Of a stretch of DNA of 64,000 nucleotides, positions 47,567 to 60,820 are shown one piece after another. Numbering within the stretch: position 1 is the first letter of the stretch; each line of letters starts with the position of its first letter. The translations under genes were made by a program, and so were the position numbers. Source of the DNA: AC-32 sp963716865 (lineage in GTDB: Bacteria > Actinomycetota > Thermoleophilia > Gaiellales > Gaiellaceae); NCBI GenBank assembly GCA_963716865.1, contig CAVQUF010000004.1:186001-250000 (forward strand), read 5' to 3'. A model generated the notes under the pieces. That model saw only the letters and a list, made by a program, of their open reading frames with translations, had not been told where the DNA came from and made no database searches.

Positions 47567-48232
47567 ATGGTCGAAAGCGTGAATGTCATCGGTCGCGGCC
47601 GCGTCGGCTCGGCGCTCGCCGCCAGGCTCGAGGAGCGCGGAATCCCGCTCGCCGAGCGCGATGCCGAGCTCACGCTCCTGTGCGTTCCGGACACGGCCAT
47701 CCGGGACGTGGCCCAGGGACAGTCCCTCGGACACGTCTGTTGGATTGCCCACGTCAGCGGGGCCACGCCGCTCTCGGCGCTCGACCCGCACGAGCGGCGC
47801 TTCTCGCTGCACCCGCTGCAGACGTTCACGCGGGCCCGCGGACCGGAGCAGCTCGACGGCGCGTGGGCCGCCGTCACCGCGGAGAACGGCGACGCGAGAG
47901 AGCTCGGCTTCGAGCTCGCGCGCGTCCTCGGGCTTCAGCCGTTCGAGCTCGCCGACGAGGCCCGCCCCCTCTACCACGCCGGCGCCGCAATCGCCTCGAA
48001 CTACCTCGTCACCCTGCACCGCGTCGCATCGGACCTGCTGACGGCGGCCGGCGCGCCGCCCGAGGCGCTCGAGCCGCTGATGCGACGGACGATCGAGAAC
48101 GACTTCGAGCTGACGGGCCCGATCGAGCGCGGCGACTGGGCGACGGTCGAGGCCCACCGTGAGGCAATCCGCAGCGTCAGACCCGACCTCGAGCCCCTTT
48201 ACGACGTCCTCGCGGAGGAGACCGCGCGATGA
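47567..48232 (+). CDS. Rossmann-fold DUF2520 protein, panC-linked
   Basis: A 221-residue protein. An NAD(P)-type Rossmann domain (VNVIGRGRVGSALAARL; LLCVPDTAIRDVA; VSGATPLSAL) is followed by a helical DUF2520 domain (LFHPLQTF-type block here FSLHPLQTFTRARG; HAGAAIASNYLVTLHRVAS). Such proteins often neighbour panC/panB and are related to ketopantoate-reductase folds, so a step in pantothenate synthesis is plausible but unproven. Part of the coding sequence (47699-47736) is a copy of repeat family 1. The stop overlaps panC (ATGA). Confidence 0.8.
   Translation: MVESVNVIGRGRVGSALAARLEERGIPLAERDAELTLLCVPDTAIRDVAQGQSLGHVCWIAHVSGATPLSALDPHERRFSLHPLQTFTRARGPEQLDGAWAAVTAENGDARELGFELARVLGLQPFELADEARPLYHAGAAIASNYLVTLHRVASDLLTAAGAPPEALEPLMRRTIENDFELTGPIERGDWATVEAHREAIRSVRPDLEPLYDVLAEETAR
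47699..47736. repeat. Palindromic repeat family 1, copy D inside a coding sequence
   Basis: It contains CAGGGACAGTCCCTCGGACA. Its reverse complement shares about 26 of 31 bases with copy A at 31014-31046. It is read in frame as part of VAQGQSLGHVC in the DUF2520 protein. Confidence 0.6.
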
Positions 48233-48984
48233 GGATCGTCCGGACTGCCGCCGACCTCCGCGACCACCGCGCCCCCGCCACGGGGTCGGTCGGGCTCGTG
48301 CCGACGATGGGTGCCTTTCACGAGGGTCACCTCTCACTCTTCCGCGCCGCGCGCGAGGAGAACGACCTCGTCGTGGCGAGCCTCTTCGTGAACACGGCGC
48401 AGTTCGTGGCCGGCGAGGATCTCGCCCGCTACCCGCGCGACGAGGAGGGCGACGCGAGGCTGGCGGACGAGGCCGGGGTCGACATCCTCTTCGTGCCGCC
48501 CTTCGAGGGGATCTACCCGCCCGGGTTCCAGACCTGGGTCGAGGTGGAGGAGCTCGGCAGAATCCTCGAGGGCGAGCACCGCCCCGGCCACTTCCGCGGC
48601 GTCGCGACGGTCTGCCTCAAGCTGTTCAACCTCGTTCGCCCCGACCGGGCCTACTTCGGCCAGAAGGACGCGCAGCAGGTCGCCGTCCTCAAGCGGATGA
48701 TTCGTGACCTAGCGCTCGACCTCGAGATCCGCGTCTGCCCCACGGTCCGGGACAAGGACGGCCTCGCGCTCTCTTCTCGCAACGCGTACCTCTCCCCCAG
48801 GGAGCGCGAGGCCGCGCTCGCCCTGCCGCGGGCGCTGCAGGCAAACGACCCGAAGCTGCTCGACGGCCTCGAGGTCGACTACTTCGAGGTCGCCGACTTC
48901 GAGCCGCGCGTGGTCGCGGCGGCCGTACGCGTCGGCGGCACCCGTCTGATCGACAACGTCATTCCCAAAGGAGAAGACCGATGA
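48229..48984 (+). CDS. panC: Pantothenate synthetase
   Basis: A 251-residue protein, shorter than the usual 280 or so. Core motifs are present: VPTMGAFHEGHLSLF (HIGH-like), FVNTAQF, HRPGHFRGVATVC, FGQKDAQQ and LSSRNAYLS. It ligates pantoate and beta-alanine. The C-terminal region lacks about 20-25 residues between ALPRAL and GLEVDYFEV, where a helical linker normally lies. This is an in-frame loss, and activity may be altered. ATGA overlaps link it to the gene before and to panB after. Confidence 0.9.
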   Translation: MRIVRTAADLRDHRAPATGSVGLVPTMGAFHEGHLSLFRAAREENDLVVASLFVNTAQFVAGEDLARYPRDEEGDARLADEAGVDILFVPPFEGIYPPGFQTWVEVEELGRILEGEHRPGHFRGVATVCLKLFNLVRPDRAYFGQKDAQQVAVLKRMIRDLALDLEIRVCPTVRDKDGLALSSRNAYLSPREREAALALPRALQANDPKLLDGLEVDYFEVADFEPRVVAAAVRVGGTRLIDNVIPKGEDR

Positions 48985-49955
48985 GCACGCCACCGAAGGG
49001 CAAGCTGCCCCTCCCCCAGCTGGCCGAGATGAAGCGCCGCGGGGAGCGGATCGTGATGGTGACCGCGTACGACGCCCCGGGCGCGCGCTTCGCCGAGGAC
49101 GCCGGGATCGAGATCGTCCTCGTCGGCGACACCGCCGCGATGGTCGTGCTCGGGCACGAGGGGACGACGGTTCCCGTGACCATGGACGAGATGCTCTTCC
49201 TGACCCGCACGGTCGCACGCGCCGCCAGGCGCCCGGTCGTGATCGGCGACATGCCGTTCGGCTCGTACCAGGTCTCCGACGAGGACGCCGTCCGGAACGC
49301 GATCCGGTTCGTCAAGGAGGCGGGCGCCGACGCGGTCAAGCTCGAGGGCGCCGGCCCGTCGCTATCTCGCGCGCGCGCGATCGTCGCCGCGGGGATCCCC
49401 GTCATGGGCCACGTCGGCCTCACGCCGCAGTCCGCCACGATGCTCGGCGGCTTCAAGACCCAGGGCAAGACGGCCGAGGCCGCGCAGCAACTCGTGGAGG
49501 ACGCGCTCGCGCTCGAGGAGGCAGGCTGCTTCGCGGTCGTGCTCGAGGCCGTCCCCCCTCAGGTCGCGGCTGCGATCACGCGGAGGCTCTCGGTACCGAC
49601 GATCGGCATCGGCGCAGGCCGCGACTGCGACGGCCAGGTGCTCGTCTACCACGACCTGCTCGGCCTGAGCGAGGGCCACCTTCCCCGGTTCGTCAAGCGC
49701 TACGCCAACCTCTCGCGCGAGATCCGCGACGCGCTCGAGAGCTACGCGGCCGAGGTCCGCTCGGGCGCGTTCCCGGAGGACCAGCACACCTACGAGATGC
49801 CTGACGAGGAGCTGGCTGCCTTCGAGAAAACCACGCGAATCCCGATGGCCAGCAACACGAGGGCCCATACGACGAAGACGGCTTCGAGCACGACGAACGC
49901 CGAGTTGCCCGCGCCGCGGTCGGAGCCGCCCGCACGGAAGACGTCGTCGCCGTAG
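48981..49955 (+). CDS. panB: 3-methyl-2-oxobutanoate hydroxymethyltransferase with antisense-derived tail
   Basis: A 324-residue protein; typical PanB is about 265-285. The TIM-barrel core is intact: MVTAYDAPGARFAEDAGIE, VGDTAAMVVLGHEGT, VKLEGAG, GHVGLTPQS and IGIGAGRDCDGQVLV. It makes ketopantoate from 3-methyl-2-oxobutanoate. From about residue 280 the frame runs on through sequence that is antisense to the Yip1 gene (166-base overlap), giving a Thr/Ser/Pro-rich tail. This looks like loss of the original stop. Confidence 0.9.
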   Translation: MSTPPKGKLPLPQLAEMKRRGERIVMVTAYDAPGARFAEDAGIEIVLVGDTAAMVVLGHEGTTVPVTMDEMLFLTRTVARAARRPVVIGDMPFGSYQVSDEDAVRNAIRFVKEAGADAVKLEGAGPSLSRARAIVAAGIPVMGHVGLTPQSATMLGGFKTQGKTAEAAQQLVEDALALEEAGCFAVVLEAVPPQVAAAITRRLSVPTIGIGAGRDCDGQVLVYHDLLGLSEGHLPRFVKRYANLSREIRDALESYAAEVRSGAFPEDQHTYEMPDEELAAFEKTTRIPMASNTRAHTTKTASSTTNAELPAPRSEPPARKTSSP

Positions 49956-50383
49956 ACCGCGAGCCGGACCGGCCACACGAGGAAGAGCGAGAGCGCGACC
50001 GGAGCGGCCGCAAAGGCGAGCATGTGCCTGGCCTGGCGGTAGCTCCGCGTGAGCCCGAGCCCCCGGGCGACGAGGTAGAGCAGGAGGCCCGCGGCCCAGT
50101 AGACGGCGGCGCCGTAGATGCCGCCGCCGATGAACGCGAGCACGGCGATCGTGAATCCGTCCCAGGCGACGAACCGGTCCTGCAGCAGCCGGCCGTAGGT
50201 CGGCGTCCAGAGCACGAGCGCGATCCCGGCGAGCAGCACCAGCGCGAGCACTGCCTGGCTGCGCGCGTGCGCTGCCTCGTCGGAGTCGTCGCGGAGCGCG
50301 GCGAACACCGGCCGCGGGCTGACCAGCACGAGCACGGCCCGCAACAGCCAGGCCTGTTCCTCGTTTACGGCTTCCGCAACCAC
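49790..50383 (-). CDS. Yip1-type membrane protein
   Basis: A 197-residue protein with four to five membrane helices (about residues 40-60, 78-105, 120-145 and 160-185) and an N-terminal SPRPVFAALRDD block, typical of bacterial Yip1-domain proteins. Function unknown. It converges on and overlaps panB by 166 bases; its start lies inside the upstream methyltransferase-like gene's end (19 bases). Confidence 0.75.
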   Translation of the reverse strand: MVAEAVNEEQAWLLRAVLVLVSPRPVFAALRDDSDEAAHARSQAVLALVLLAGIALVLWTPTYGRLLQDRFVAWDGFTIAVLAFIGGGIYGAAVYWAAGLLLYLVARGLGLTRSYRQARHMLAFAAAPVALSLFLVWPVRLAVYGDDVFRAGGSDRGAGNSAFVVLEAVFVVWALVLLAIGIRVVFSKAASSSSGIS

Positions 50384-50880
50384 AGGGTGATCCCGGCGCG
50401 CAGGCTACGCGGGACGAGCGGACCGGCGCTCCGAAGGATGCGGTTCGACGCCGAGCCGGTGTCGAAGGAGTCCGCGGTCAGCCAGCCGCCGGGCTCGAAG
50501 CCGGCCTCCCGGCCGAGCGCGAGCAGCTCGGCGACGGTGTACTCGCGGAAATGGCCCGGGTTGCGCGAGTCCTCGCGCAGCTGCTCGAAGGGATTCCGCC
50601 CGGCGAGCAGCCGGAGGCGATTGCGGATCCGGGCCGCGTTCGGCGTTAGGTCCGGCCACAGGTCGGGCTGCTCCGCCTCGCCGAGATCGAACGTGACGTG
50701 CCTCTCGCCCTCCCGGAGCGGGAAGCGGTCGTCGTCGAAGCCGAGCGTGTCCACGACCGCGCCGGGCAGGCTCCGCAGCCGCTCCAGCTCGTACGCCTGA
50801 CCGACGTCCAGGATCCTCGGCTGCCCCGGCGCCAGCTCGCGCACCTTCGCGAGCAGTACCTCGTAGCGAGGCGCGTGCAT
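50365..50880 (-). CDS. SAM-methyltransferase-like protein with internal deletion
   Basis: A 171-residue protein. It starts like a class I methyltransferase (ILDVGQAYELERL, VDTLGFDDDRFPLREGERH) and ends like one (TPNAARIRNRLRLLAGRNPF, NPGHFREYTVAELLALG). It joins WPDL straight to TPNAAR, missing the 50-60 residues that normally carry the DLVVMAEVIEHL-type motif IV and the following strands. The frame stays open. It is probably inactive as a methyltransferase, and may be a decaying gene. Confidence 0.7.
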   Translation of the reverse strand: MHAPRYEVLLAKVRELAPGQPRILDVGQAYELERLRSLPGAVVDTLGFDDDRFPLREGERHVTFDLGEAEQPDLWPDLTPNAARIRNRLRLLAGRNPFEQLREDSRNPGHFREYTVAELLALGREAGFEPGGWLTADSFDTGSASNRILRSAGPLVPRSLRAGITLWLRKP

Positions 50881-50928
50881 GCGGAGGTACGCGTCCGCCG
50901 CGATTGCCCTCAGACTGTCAGGGGCCCG

Positions 50929-51327
50929 TCACGGCGGCCACTTCACCGTAGTCGTGCCGCCGAACGTGCACGGGAACTCGAACTTCGTTCCGTTCCCCGA
51001 GACGTCCCTGCCCTCGGCGTTCATTTCGGGCCCGCCGACGCACGGCCCCTTGCGGTCGATCGACGGCGATGCGTCGGAAGAACGGAAGAAGGTGGCCGCA
51101 AGCACGAGCACCATGACCACCTGGAGGCCGATCCAGCCGACGGACGCCCAGGCCCACGTGCGCAGGGCCGCCCGCTTGACCGGATCGGTCTGCCCGCCCA
51201 ACAGGAGCAGCGCGGCGATCAGCGAGATCAACGGGAAGAAGAAGGTCGCGAGAACTGCGCCCACGACGCTCGCTCCCGGATAGCCCCAATTGCCCGCGGT
51301 TACGGGCTTCGGGGTGCCTGCCTCCAT
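50929..51327 (-). CDS. Small membrane protein with extracellular Cys pair
   Basis: A 132-residue protein. Two hydrophobic helices (about residues 21-45 and 58-80) are followed by an outside domain of about 50 residues with two Cys (GPCVGG, FPCTFGG) that could pair. No family recognised beyond DUF4190-like two-helix proteins. TAAACT at 51334-51339, 6 bases before ATG, suggests a leaderless message. Confidence 0.6.
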   Translation of the reverse strand: MEAGTPKPVTAGNWGYPGASVVGAVLATFFFPLISLIAALLLLGGQTDPVKRAALRTWAWASVGWIGLQVVMVLVLAATFFRSSDASPSIDRKGPCVGGPEMNAEGRDVSGNGTKFEFPCTFGGTTTVKWPP

Positions 51328-51352
51328 GCGGCAAGTTTAGTGCGGAAGCCGG

Positions 51353-54190
<2,838 letters not shown>

Positions 54191-54235
54191 AATCAGGCCA
54201 GTCTAGCCACCTGGGAGGACGCGAACAAGTGTTCG

Positions 54236-54976
54236 TCAGGTGACGTCGGAGCGGGCGATCACGAGGGCCCCCGCGAGGCCGAGCAGGGCCGCGTAGCCGA
54301 GCCCGAGCAGCAGCGCCGGCCAGAACGCGAGCAGCTCTCCGCCGCTGGCCTGATGACCGGCCTCGGCGACCGCCACGATCACGTGCCCCGGCGCGTAGCG
54401 CTGCTTGCCCACGACCGCCATCAGCGGCTCGCCGACGAGCAGCCAGACGAGCGCCACCACGATCGCCGCCGTCTGCCGTCGGAGAAGCGCGCCGAAGCCG
54501 ACGCCGATCGCACCTGCGAGCGCGGCAGCGGCGAGCAGCCCGAGGAGCAGGGTGAACGTGTCGTGGGACCAGAGGTGCGACGGGATGGACCTGGCCGCGA
54601 GCCACAACGCGGCGAGGCCGAGGGCGACCGCCCACGCGAACGCGGCGAGGGCGGCGCCGGTCAGCATCGCCGCGACGAGCTTGGCGCCAACCACCCGCTC
54701 CCGCACCGGCGAGACGAGGAACGTATGACCGATGGTGCCGTGCGCGTACTCGGCGGTCGAGACGACGATCCCGAGGATCAGCGAGATCAGCGCCGAGATG
54801 GCCGCGGTCGTGACGAGGTCGCGCTGGCTGCTCGCGCGGGCGAGGTCGTCGACGGAGCGCTGACCGCCGTTGATGGAGACGATCAGCCCGATCAGGGCGA
54901 GGATCATCAGCCCGAGCCAGAGCAGCAGCCGCGTCGTCCGCAGCTTGAGCAGCTCCGACCGGACCAGCCGGGTCAC
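54236..54976 (-). CDS. ABC-2 type transporter permease
   Basis: A 246-residue protein with six hydrophobic helices and the N-terminal LVRSELLKLRTTRLLLWLG typical of ABC-2 permeases, then GTIGHTFLVSPVRERVVGAKL. With the ATPase encoded immediately upstream (GTGA overlap) it forms an exporter of unknown substrate. Confidence 0.88.
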   Translation of the reverse strand: MTRLVRSELLKLRTTRLLLWLGLMILALIGLIVSINGGQRSVDDLARASSQRDLVTTAAISALISLILGIVVSTAEYAHGTIGHTFLVSPVRERVVGAKLVAAMLTGAALAAFAWAVALGLAALWLAARSIPSHLWSHDTFTLLLGLLAAAALAGAIGVGFGALLRRQTAAIVVALVWLLVGEPLMAVVGKQRYAPGHVIVAVAEAGHQASGGELLAFWPALLLGLGYAALLGLAGALVIARSDVT

Positions 54977-55878
54977 TCCGGCTCCCCTCCCCCCGTCAGC
55001 TCCAGGAAGATCTCCTCGAGGCTCGCTTCGTCCCGGCGCAGCTCGTGGAGCACGACCCCGGCCGCTGCCGCCAGCTCGCCGACGCGCTCGGGCTCGGCCG
55101 TCACCCGGAGCGCGCCACCCTCGGCAGCGGTTGCGTCGATCCCCGCCTCGGCCAGCCCCTGCCGCAGCCGCTCGGAGTCCGGCGAGCGCACGACGGTCCC
55201 GCCTGCGGCTCTCGCGGTCAGCGTCTCGAGCGGCTCGTGCGCGATCAGCCGGGACTGGTGGATGATCACGACCTCGTCCGCAAGCTGGGCCACCTCTGCG
55301 AGCACGTGGCTGGAGATGAAGACGGTTCCGCCGCCGTCGGCGAACGAGCGCAGGAAGTTCCGTAGCCACCGGATCCCCTCGGGGTCGAGGCCGTTGGCGG
55401 GCTCGTCGAGGACGAGCAGCTGCGGGCCGCCGAGGAGCGCGCCCGCGACGCTCAGGCGCTGGCGCATGCCGAGCGAGTAGCCACCCACCCGACGGCCTCC
55501 GGCATCGGTGAGCTCCACTTCCTCGAGCACCTCGTCCACACGCGCACCCGGAATCCCGGCGGCCGTGGCGACCACGCGCAGGTGGTTGCGGCCGGACCGG
55601 CCCGGGTGGTAGCTCGACGCCTCGAGCACAGCCCCGACCGTGCGAGCTGGATCGGCCAGCTTCCGGTACGGGACGCCGTGGACCAGCGCCTCGCCGGACG
55701 TGGGCCGGACGAGGCCGAGGAGCGACCGCAGCGTGGTCGTCTTCCCGGCTCCGTTCGGGCCGAGAAACCCGCTGATGCGGCCGGGCGGGATCGCGAAGGA
55801 GAGGTTTCCGACCGCCGTCGTCGAGCCGAAGCGCTTCGTCAGCCCGCGAACCTCGATCGGCGGGGCTTCCGAGCTCAC
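54973..55878 (-). CDS. ABC-2 exporter ATP-binding protein
   Basis: A 301-residue protein. Walker A GPNGAGKTTTL, signature YSLGMRQRLSVAGALLG, Walker B LLVLDEPANGLDPEG and H-loop SSHVLAE are all present. A C-terminal DUF4162-like domain (about 220-301) follows. It is coupled to the permease downstream and the PH-domain protein upstream by 4-base overlaps. Confidence 0.93.
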   Translation of the reverse strand: MSSEAPPIEVRGLTKRFGSTTAVGNLSFAIPPGRISGFLGPNGAGKTTTLRSLLGLVRPTSGEALVHGVPYRKLADPARTVGAVLEASSYHPGRSGRNHLRVVATAAGIPGARVDEVLEEVELTDAGGRRVGGYSLGMRQRLSVAGALLGGPQLLVLDEPANGLDPEGIRWLRNFLRSFADGGGTVFISSHVLAEVAQLADEVVIIHQSRLIAHEPLETLTARAAGGTVVRSPDSERLRQGLAEAGIDATAAEGGALRVTAEPERVGELAAAAGVVLHELRRDEASLEEIFLELTGGGEPE

Positions 55879-56300
55879 CCCGCCAGGCGCTCTACGAGGC
55901 GATAGACGCTACGAGGCTCGGGAACGGCTTCGATGTGGAGCGGGCCGGCGACGAGCGTTCCGTACCCCAGCAGGCGGCCGGTCACGCTCTGCTCGAGTCC
56001 GAGGTTCTCGACCGACCGGAGGCGGACGGCGGAGGCCCGGCGGCGGACCGTGCCGTCCACGAGGAACAGCTTCTCCGCCGTGACCACCAGGTGCGTCCGC
56101 TCCCAGCGCCAGACGGCCCGCAGCCCCAGGACCGCCGCGAGCACGACGAGCGCGGTCCCTGCCAGCTGCAGCGCGAAGGGCCGCGTGAGGAGGATCCCGC
56201 CCGAGGCGGCCAGCACCACCGCACCGGTGAGCGGGCGCGCGAGAACGACGCCGTGGCGCCGCGCATCGAAGTAGACCCGCTCTTCCGGAGACGCGAGCAT
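55875..56300 (-). CDS. Bacterial PH-domain membrane protein
   Basis: A 141-residue protein. Two membrane helices (about residues 26-45 and 46-65) are followed by a YdbS-type PH domain (THLVVTAEKLFLVDGTVRRRASAVRLRSVENLGLEQSV as position marker, ending in a C-terminal helix). Its GTGA junction with the ABC ATPase suggests a regulatory or accessory role in the exporter (inference). Confidence 0.75.
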   Translation of the reverse strand: MLASPEERVYFDARRHGVVLARPLTGAVVLAASGGILLTRPFALQLAGTALVVLAAVLGLRAVWRWERTHLVVTAEKLFLVDGTVRRRASAVRLRSVENLGLEQSVTGRLLGYGTLVAGPLHIEAVPEPRSVYRLVERLAG

Positions 56301-56343
56301 GGACCCGCCCGCTTCGTCATCTAGAGCCCCACTCCTTTGAAAG

Positions 56344-56473
56344 GCCGGAGGCGTCGCTTGCGATGCCGACTTGAAAGGTCGTGCCGGCTTTGCCGGTGCG
56401 ACCGTTTCGCCGGAGGCGTCGCTTGCGATGCCGACTTGAAAGGTCGTGCCGGCTTTGCCGGTGCGACCGTTCT
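56344..56473. repeat. Palindromic repeat family 2, tandem 65-base duplication
   Basis: Two copies of a 65-base unit (56344-56408, 56409-56473). Each has hairpins GCGTCGC-TT-GCGATGC and GCCGGC-TTT-GCCGGT. It is the reverse complement of 33975-34030 apart from scattered changes. It lies between the PH-domain gene and the small gene at 56474; no gene lies within. Confidence 0.8.
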
Positions 56474-56713
56474 TTACGCCTTACGCCAGCGGCCGAAGAC
56501 GAGACCGCCGAGCGTGAACCCCAAACCGAACGTTCCGACAGAGAACGTCCCGACGGCGAAAACCTTGCGCATCGTCGAGAGCCGCTGCCAGCGGCCGATC
56601 GCCTCCTGCTCCTCGGGGGTCAGCGGCTCGCCGCGCCGCTTCTTGCGGAGGGCGCCGCCGGCCCTCAATCCGAGGTAGAGATCGTCGAAGATCTCGGTCG
56701 ATTCATCCGGCAT
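56474..56713 (-). CDS. Small protein with C-terminal membrane segment
   Basis: A 79-residue protein. A soluble, charged N-terminal part (ALRKKRRGEPLTPEEQEAIG) is followed by one Gly/Phe/Thr-rich hydrophobic stretch (FAVGTFSVGTFGLGFTLGG). Function unknown. TACACT lies 7 bases before ATG 56713; the gene is divergent from the metallophosphoesterase. Confidence 0.6.
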   Translation of the reverse strand: MPDESTEIFDDLYLGLRAGGALRKKRRGEPLTPEEQEAIGRWQRLSTMRKVFAVGTFSVGTFGLGFTLGGLVFGRWRKA

Positions 56714-56720
56714 GGAACTC

Positions 56721-56732
56721 AGTGTATAGCCT
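56721..56732. promoter_or_regulatory. Overlapping divergent -10 boxes
   Basis: TACACT (minus strand, 56726-56721) and TATAGCCT (plus strand, 56725-56732) overlap and serve starts 7 bases to the left and 9 bases to the right. Both transcripts would be leaderless and cannot be initiated at once. Confidence 0.55.
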
Positions 56733-56741
56733 GCTTCGGCG

Positions 56742-57550
56742 TTGCCTGTCCGGCTCCTCCACCTCTCCGATCTGCACGCCGGAAGCAGCGAAGAGGCCGA
56801 GATCGAGAGCAGTCTGGCGGCACTCGTCGAGCGCTCCGCGCCGCAGCTGATCGCGGTCACCGGCGACCTCGCGCACCGCGGCCGGCGCCGCGAGCACGAG
56901 CAGGCGGCGGCCTTCCTGCGAAGGCTCGGCCGGCCTCTGCTCGTGGTCCCGGGCAACCACGACATCCCTTACACCTTCCCCGCGCGCTTCACCCGGCCGT
57001 GGGCCGAGTTCGAGCGCCAGTGGGAGACCGTGGAGCCCGTCTACCGGTCCGACGAGCTGGTCGTCGTCGGCCTCAACTCGGTGCGGCCGTGGCGGCACCA
57101 GTCGGGCGGGCTCCGGAAGAGCGAGCTGCTGCGGACGGCGGAGCTCCTGGCGGAGTCGCCGCCCGGCGCGCTCCGGGTCGTCGCCCTGCACCACCACCTG
57201 ATCGCGGCGCCCTGGCGCTCCCGCAAGCGTCCGGTCTCGCGCCGCTCCCACGTGTTCGCCGCGCTCGTGGACGCCGGCGCGGAGCTGATCCTCGCGGGCC
57301 ATATCCACCAGGCGGCGGTCAGCGAGCGGCGCGAGTTCGAGGTCGACCGCGAGGGCCTCCGCGGCACGATTGTCTCCGTCGCGCCCGGGCTCGGCCGGCC
57401 GCGGCCGAACCGCCGAGGCGAGGCGCGCGGCCTGCACCTCTACGAGGCCACGGACGACGCGCTTGCCGTCGAGACCTACGTCTGGCGCGGGGACGACTGG
57501 GGCCTGAATGCCGTGCGCCGCTTCCCGCGCGGGCTCGCCCCGCTCGGCTC

Positions 57551-57554
<4 letters not shown>
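56742..57554 (+). CDS. Calcineurin-like metallophosphoesterase
   Basis: A 270-residue protein with all phosphoesterase motifs: LLHLSDLHAG (DxH), AVTGDLAHRG (GD), VPGNHDIP (GNHD), ALHHHLIA (H) and AGHIHQAA (GHxH). Two-metal phosphoesterase of the cyclic-nucleotide/3',5'-phosphodiesterase-like subgroup; substrate unknown. It starts at TTG 56742. Its end overlaps uvrB by four bases. Confidence 0.85.
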
Positions 57555-59557
<2,003 letters not shown>

Positions 59558-59587
59558 GAGCCTAGGGTAGCTTCGAGCGCGGTGTGC

Positions 59588-60820
59588 TCAGGCGGCGTCG
59601 GGCTCGACGAGCGGCGCCCGCCCGCGGCCTCGAAGGGCCGCGATTGCGAACGGGAGCGAGGCCAGGAACTGCCCGACCGCCACGGCGAGGAGCACCGGCC
59701 TCGGTCCCCACGCGACGAGCATCGGGCCGACGACGAGCAGCCCGGCCGGCCCCGCGAGCAGCCCCATCGTGAGCAGGGCCGTCATCACCTTCGGACGAAG
59801 CGCCTCTGGCGTCCGCATCGTGATCACACCCAGCAGAGGCGCGTTCACGAGCGGCCCGAAGAGGGACGACGTGAACAGCACCGCGATCACGGCGGCGGCG
59901 GGCAACGGCAGGCCGAGCAGCGGAAGCGGCAGCGCCAGGCCCACGAGCGCGAGCGCTCCCAGGCGAACCGGCTCGAACCGCGGCGCCAGCTTGACCGCGA
60001 CCGCGCTCCCGATCACCGCGCCCGCGCCGAAGGCGGCGAAGAAGAGCCCCGCGATCCCCGACCGTCCGTCGAAGTTCTCGTAAGCCAGCACCGGCAGCGA
60101 CGCGGTGAGCATCTGCCCGAACAGGTTCGTGAAGAGCGAGGTGAACGCCAGGATGCGAAGGAAGCGGTCGCGGAGCAGGAAGCGGATACCCGCGAGCAGA
60201 CCGCGGGCCTCGTCGGTCTGGACGATCGGCCGACGCCTCGGAACGAGGGTGACGAGGATCAGGAACGAGACGAGGAAGGTCGCGCCGTCGACGTAGAGCA
60301 CGTTCGCCGCGCCGATCGCCGCGATCAGGCCTCCGGCCAGGACGGGCCCGAGCAGGGCCGTCGCACGCTGGGTGCCCTCGACGATCGCGTTCGCCTGCGC
60401 GACGGTGCGCTCGTCGTCGCCGACGAGCTCCGGGAGGATGAGCCGCTCGGCCGAGAAGTAGGGCGCGAGGAACACCCCCATCGCGAACACGCACGCGAGC
60501 AGAAGCGGGAACGTGAGCAGCCCGGCGCCGTACAGCAGCGGGATGGCCAGCATCAGCGGCGCCCGGACCGCGTCGCCCACGACCATCGTGGTGCGCGCCC
60601 CGAGCCGGGAGACGACCGTGCCGCTCGGGATCCCGAGCAGCGCCACCGGCACGAGCTGGACGGCCAGGACGAGCGTCATCTTCGCCGCCGACCCGGTCGT
60701 GACGAGCACGAACCAGGGCAGGGCGAGGATCGTCATGCGCGAGCCGAGGGACGAGATCGCCTCGGCCGTCAGGAGCGCGACGAGCGGGCGGGTCCAGAGC
60801 GTGGGCCCGCTCCGGCTCAT
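59588..60820 (-). CDS. MFS transporter (EntS-like, MFS_3)
   Basis: A 410-residue protein with 12 membrane helices and the RxGRRT-like loop VVSRLGARTTMVVGDAVRAP after helix 2. It resembles small-molecule exporters. The ATG overlaps the stop of the homologous transporter upstream (ATGA), so two related MFS proteins are made from one message and could act as a pair. Confidence 0.82.
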   Translation of the reverse strand: MSRSGPTLWTRPLVALLTAEAISSLGSRMTILALPWFVLVTTGSAAKMTLVLAVQLVPVALLGIPSGTVVSRLGARTTMVVGDAVRAPLMLAIPLLYGAGLLTFPLLLACVFAMGVFLAPYFSAERLILPELVGDDERTVAQANAIVEGTQRATALLGPVLAGGLIAAIGAANVLYVDGATFLVSFLILVTLVPRRRPIVQTDEARGLLAGIRFLLRDRFLRILAFTSLFTNLFGQMLTASLPVLAYENFDGRSGIAGLFFAAFGAGAVIGSAVAVKLAPRFEPVRLGALALVGLALPLPLLGLPLPAAAVIAVLFTSSLFGPLVNAPLLGVITMRTPEALRPKVMTALLTMGLLAGPAGLLVVGPMLVAWGPRPVLLAVAVGQFLASLPFAIAALRGRGRAPLVEPDAA

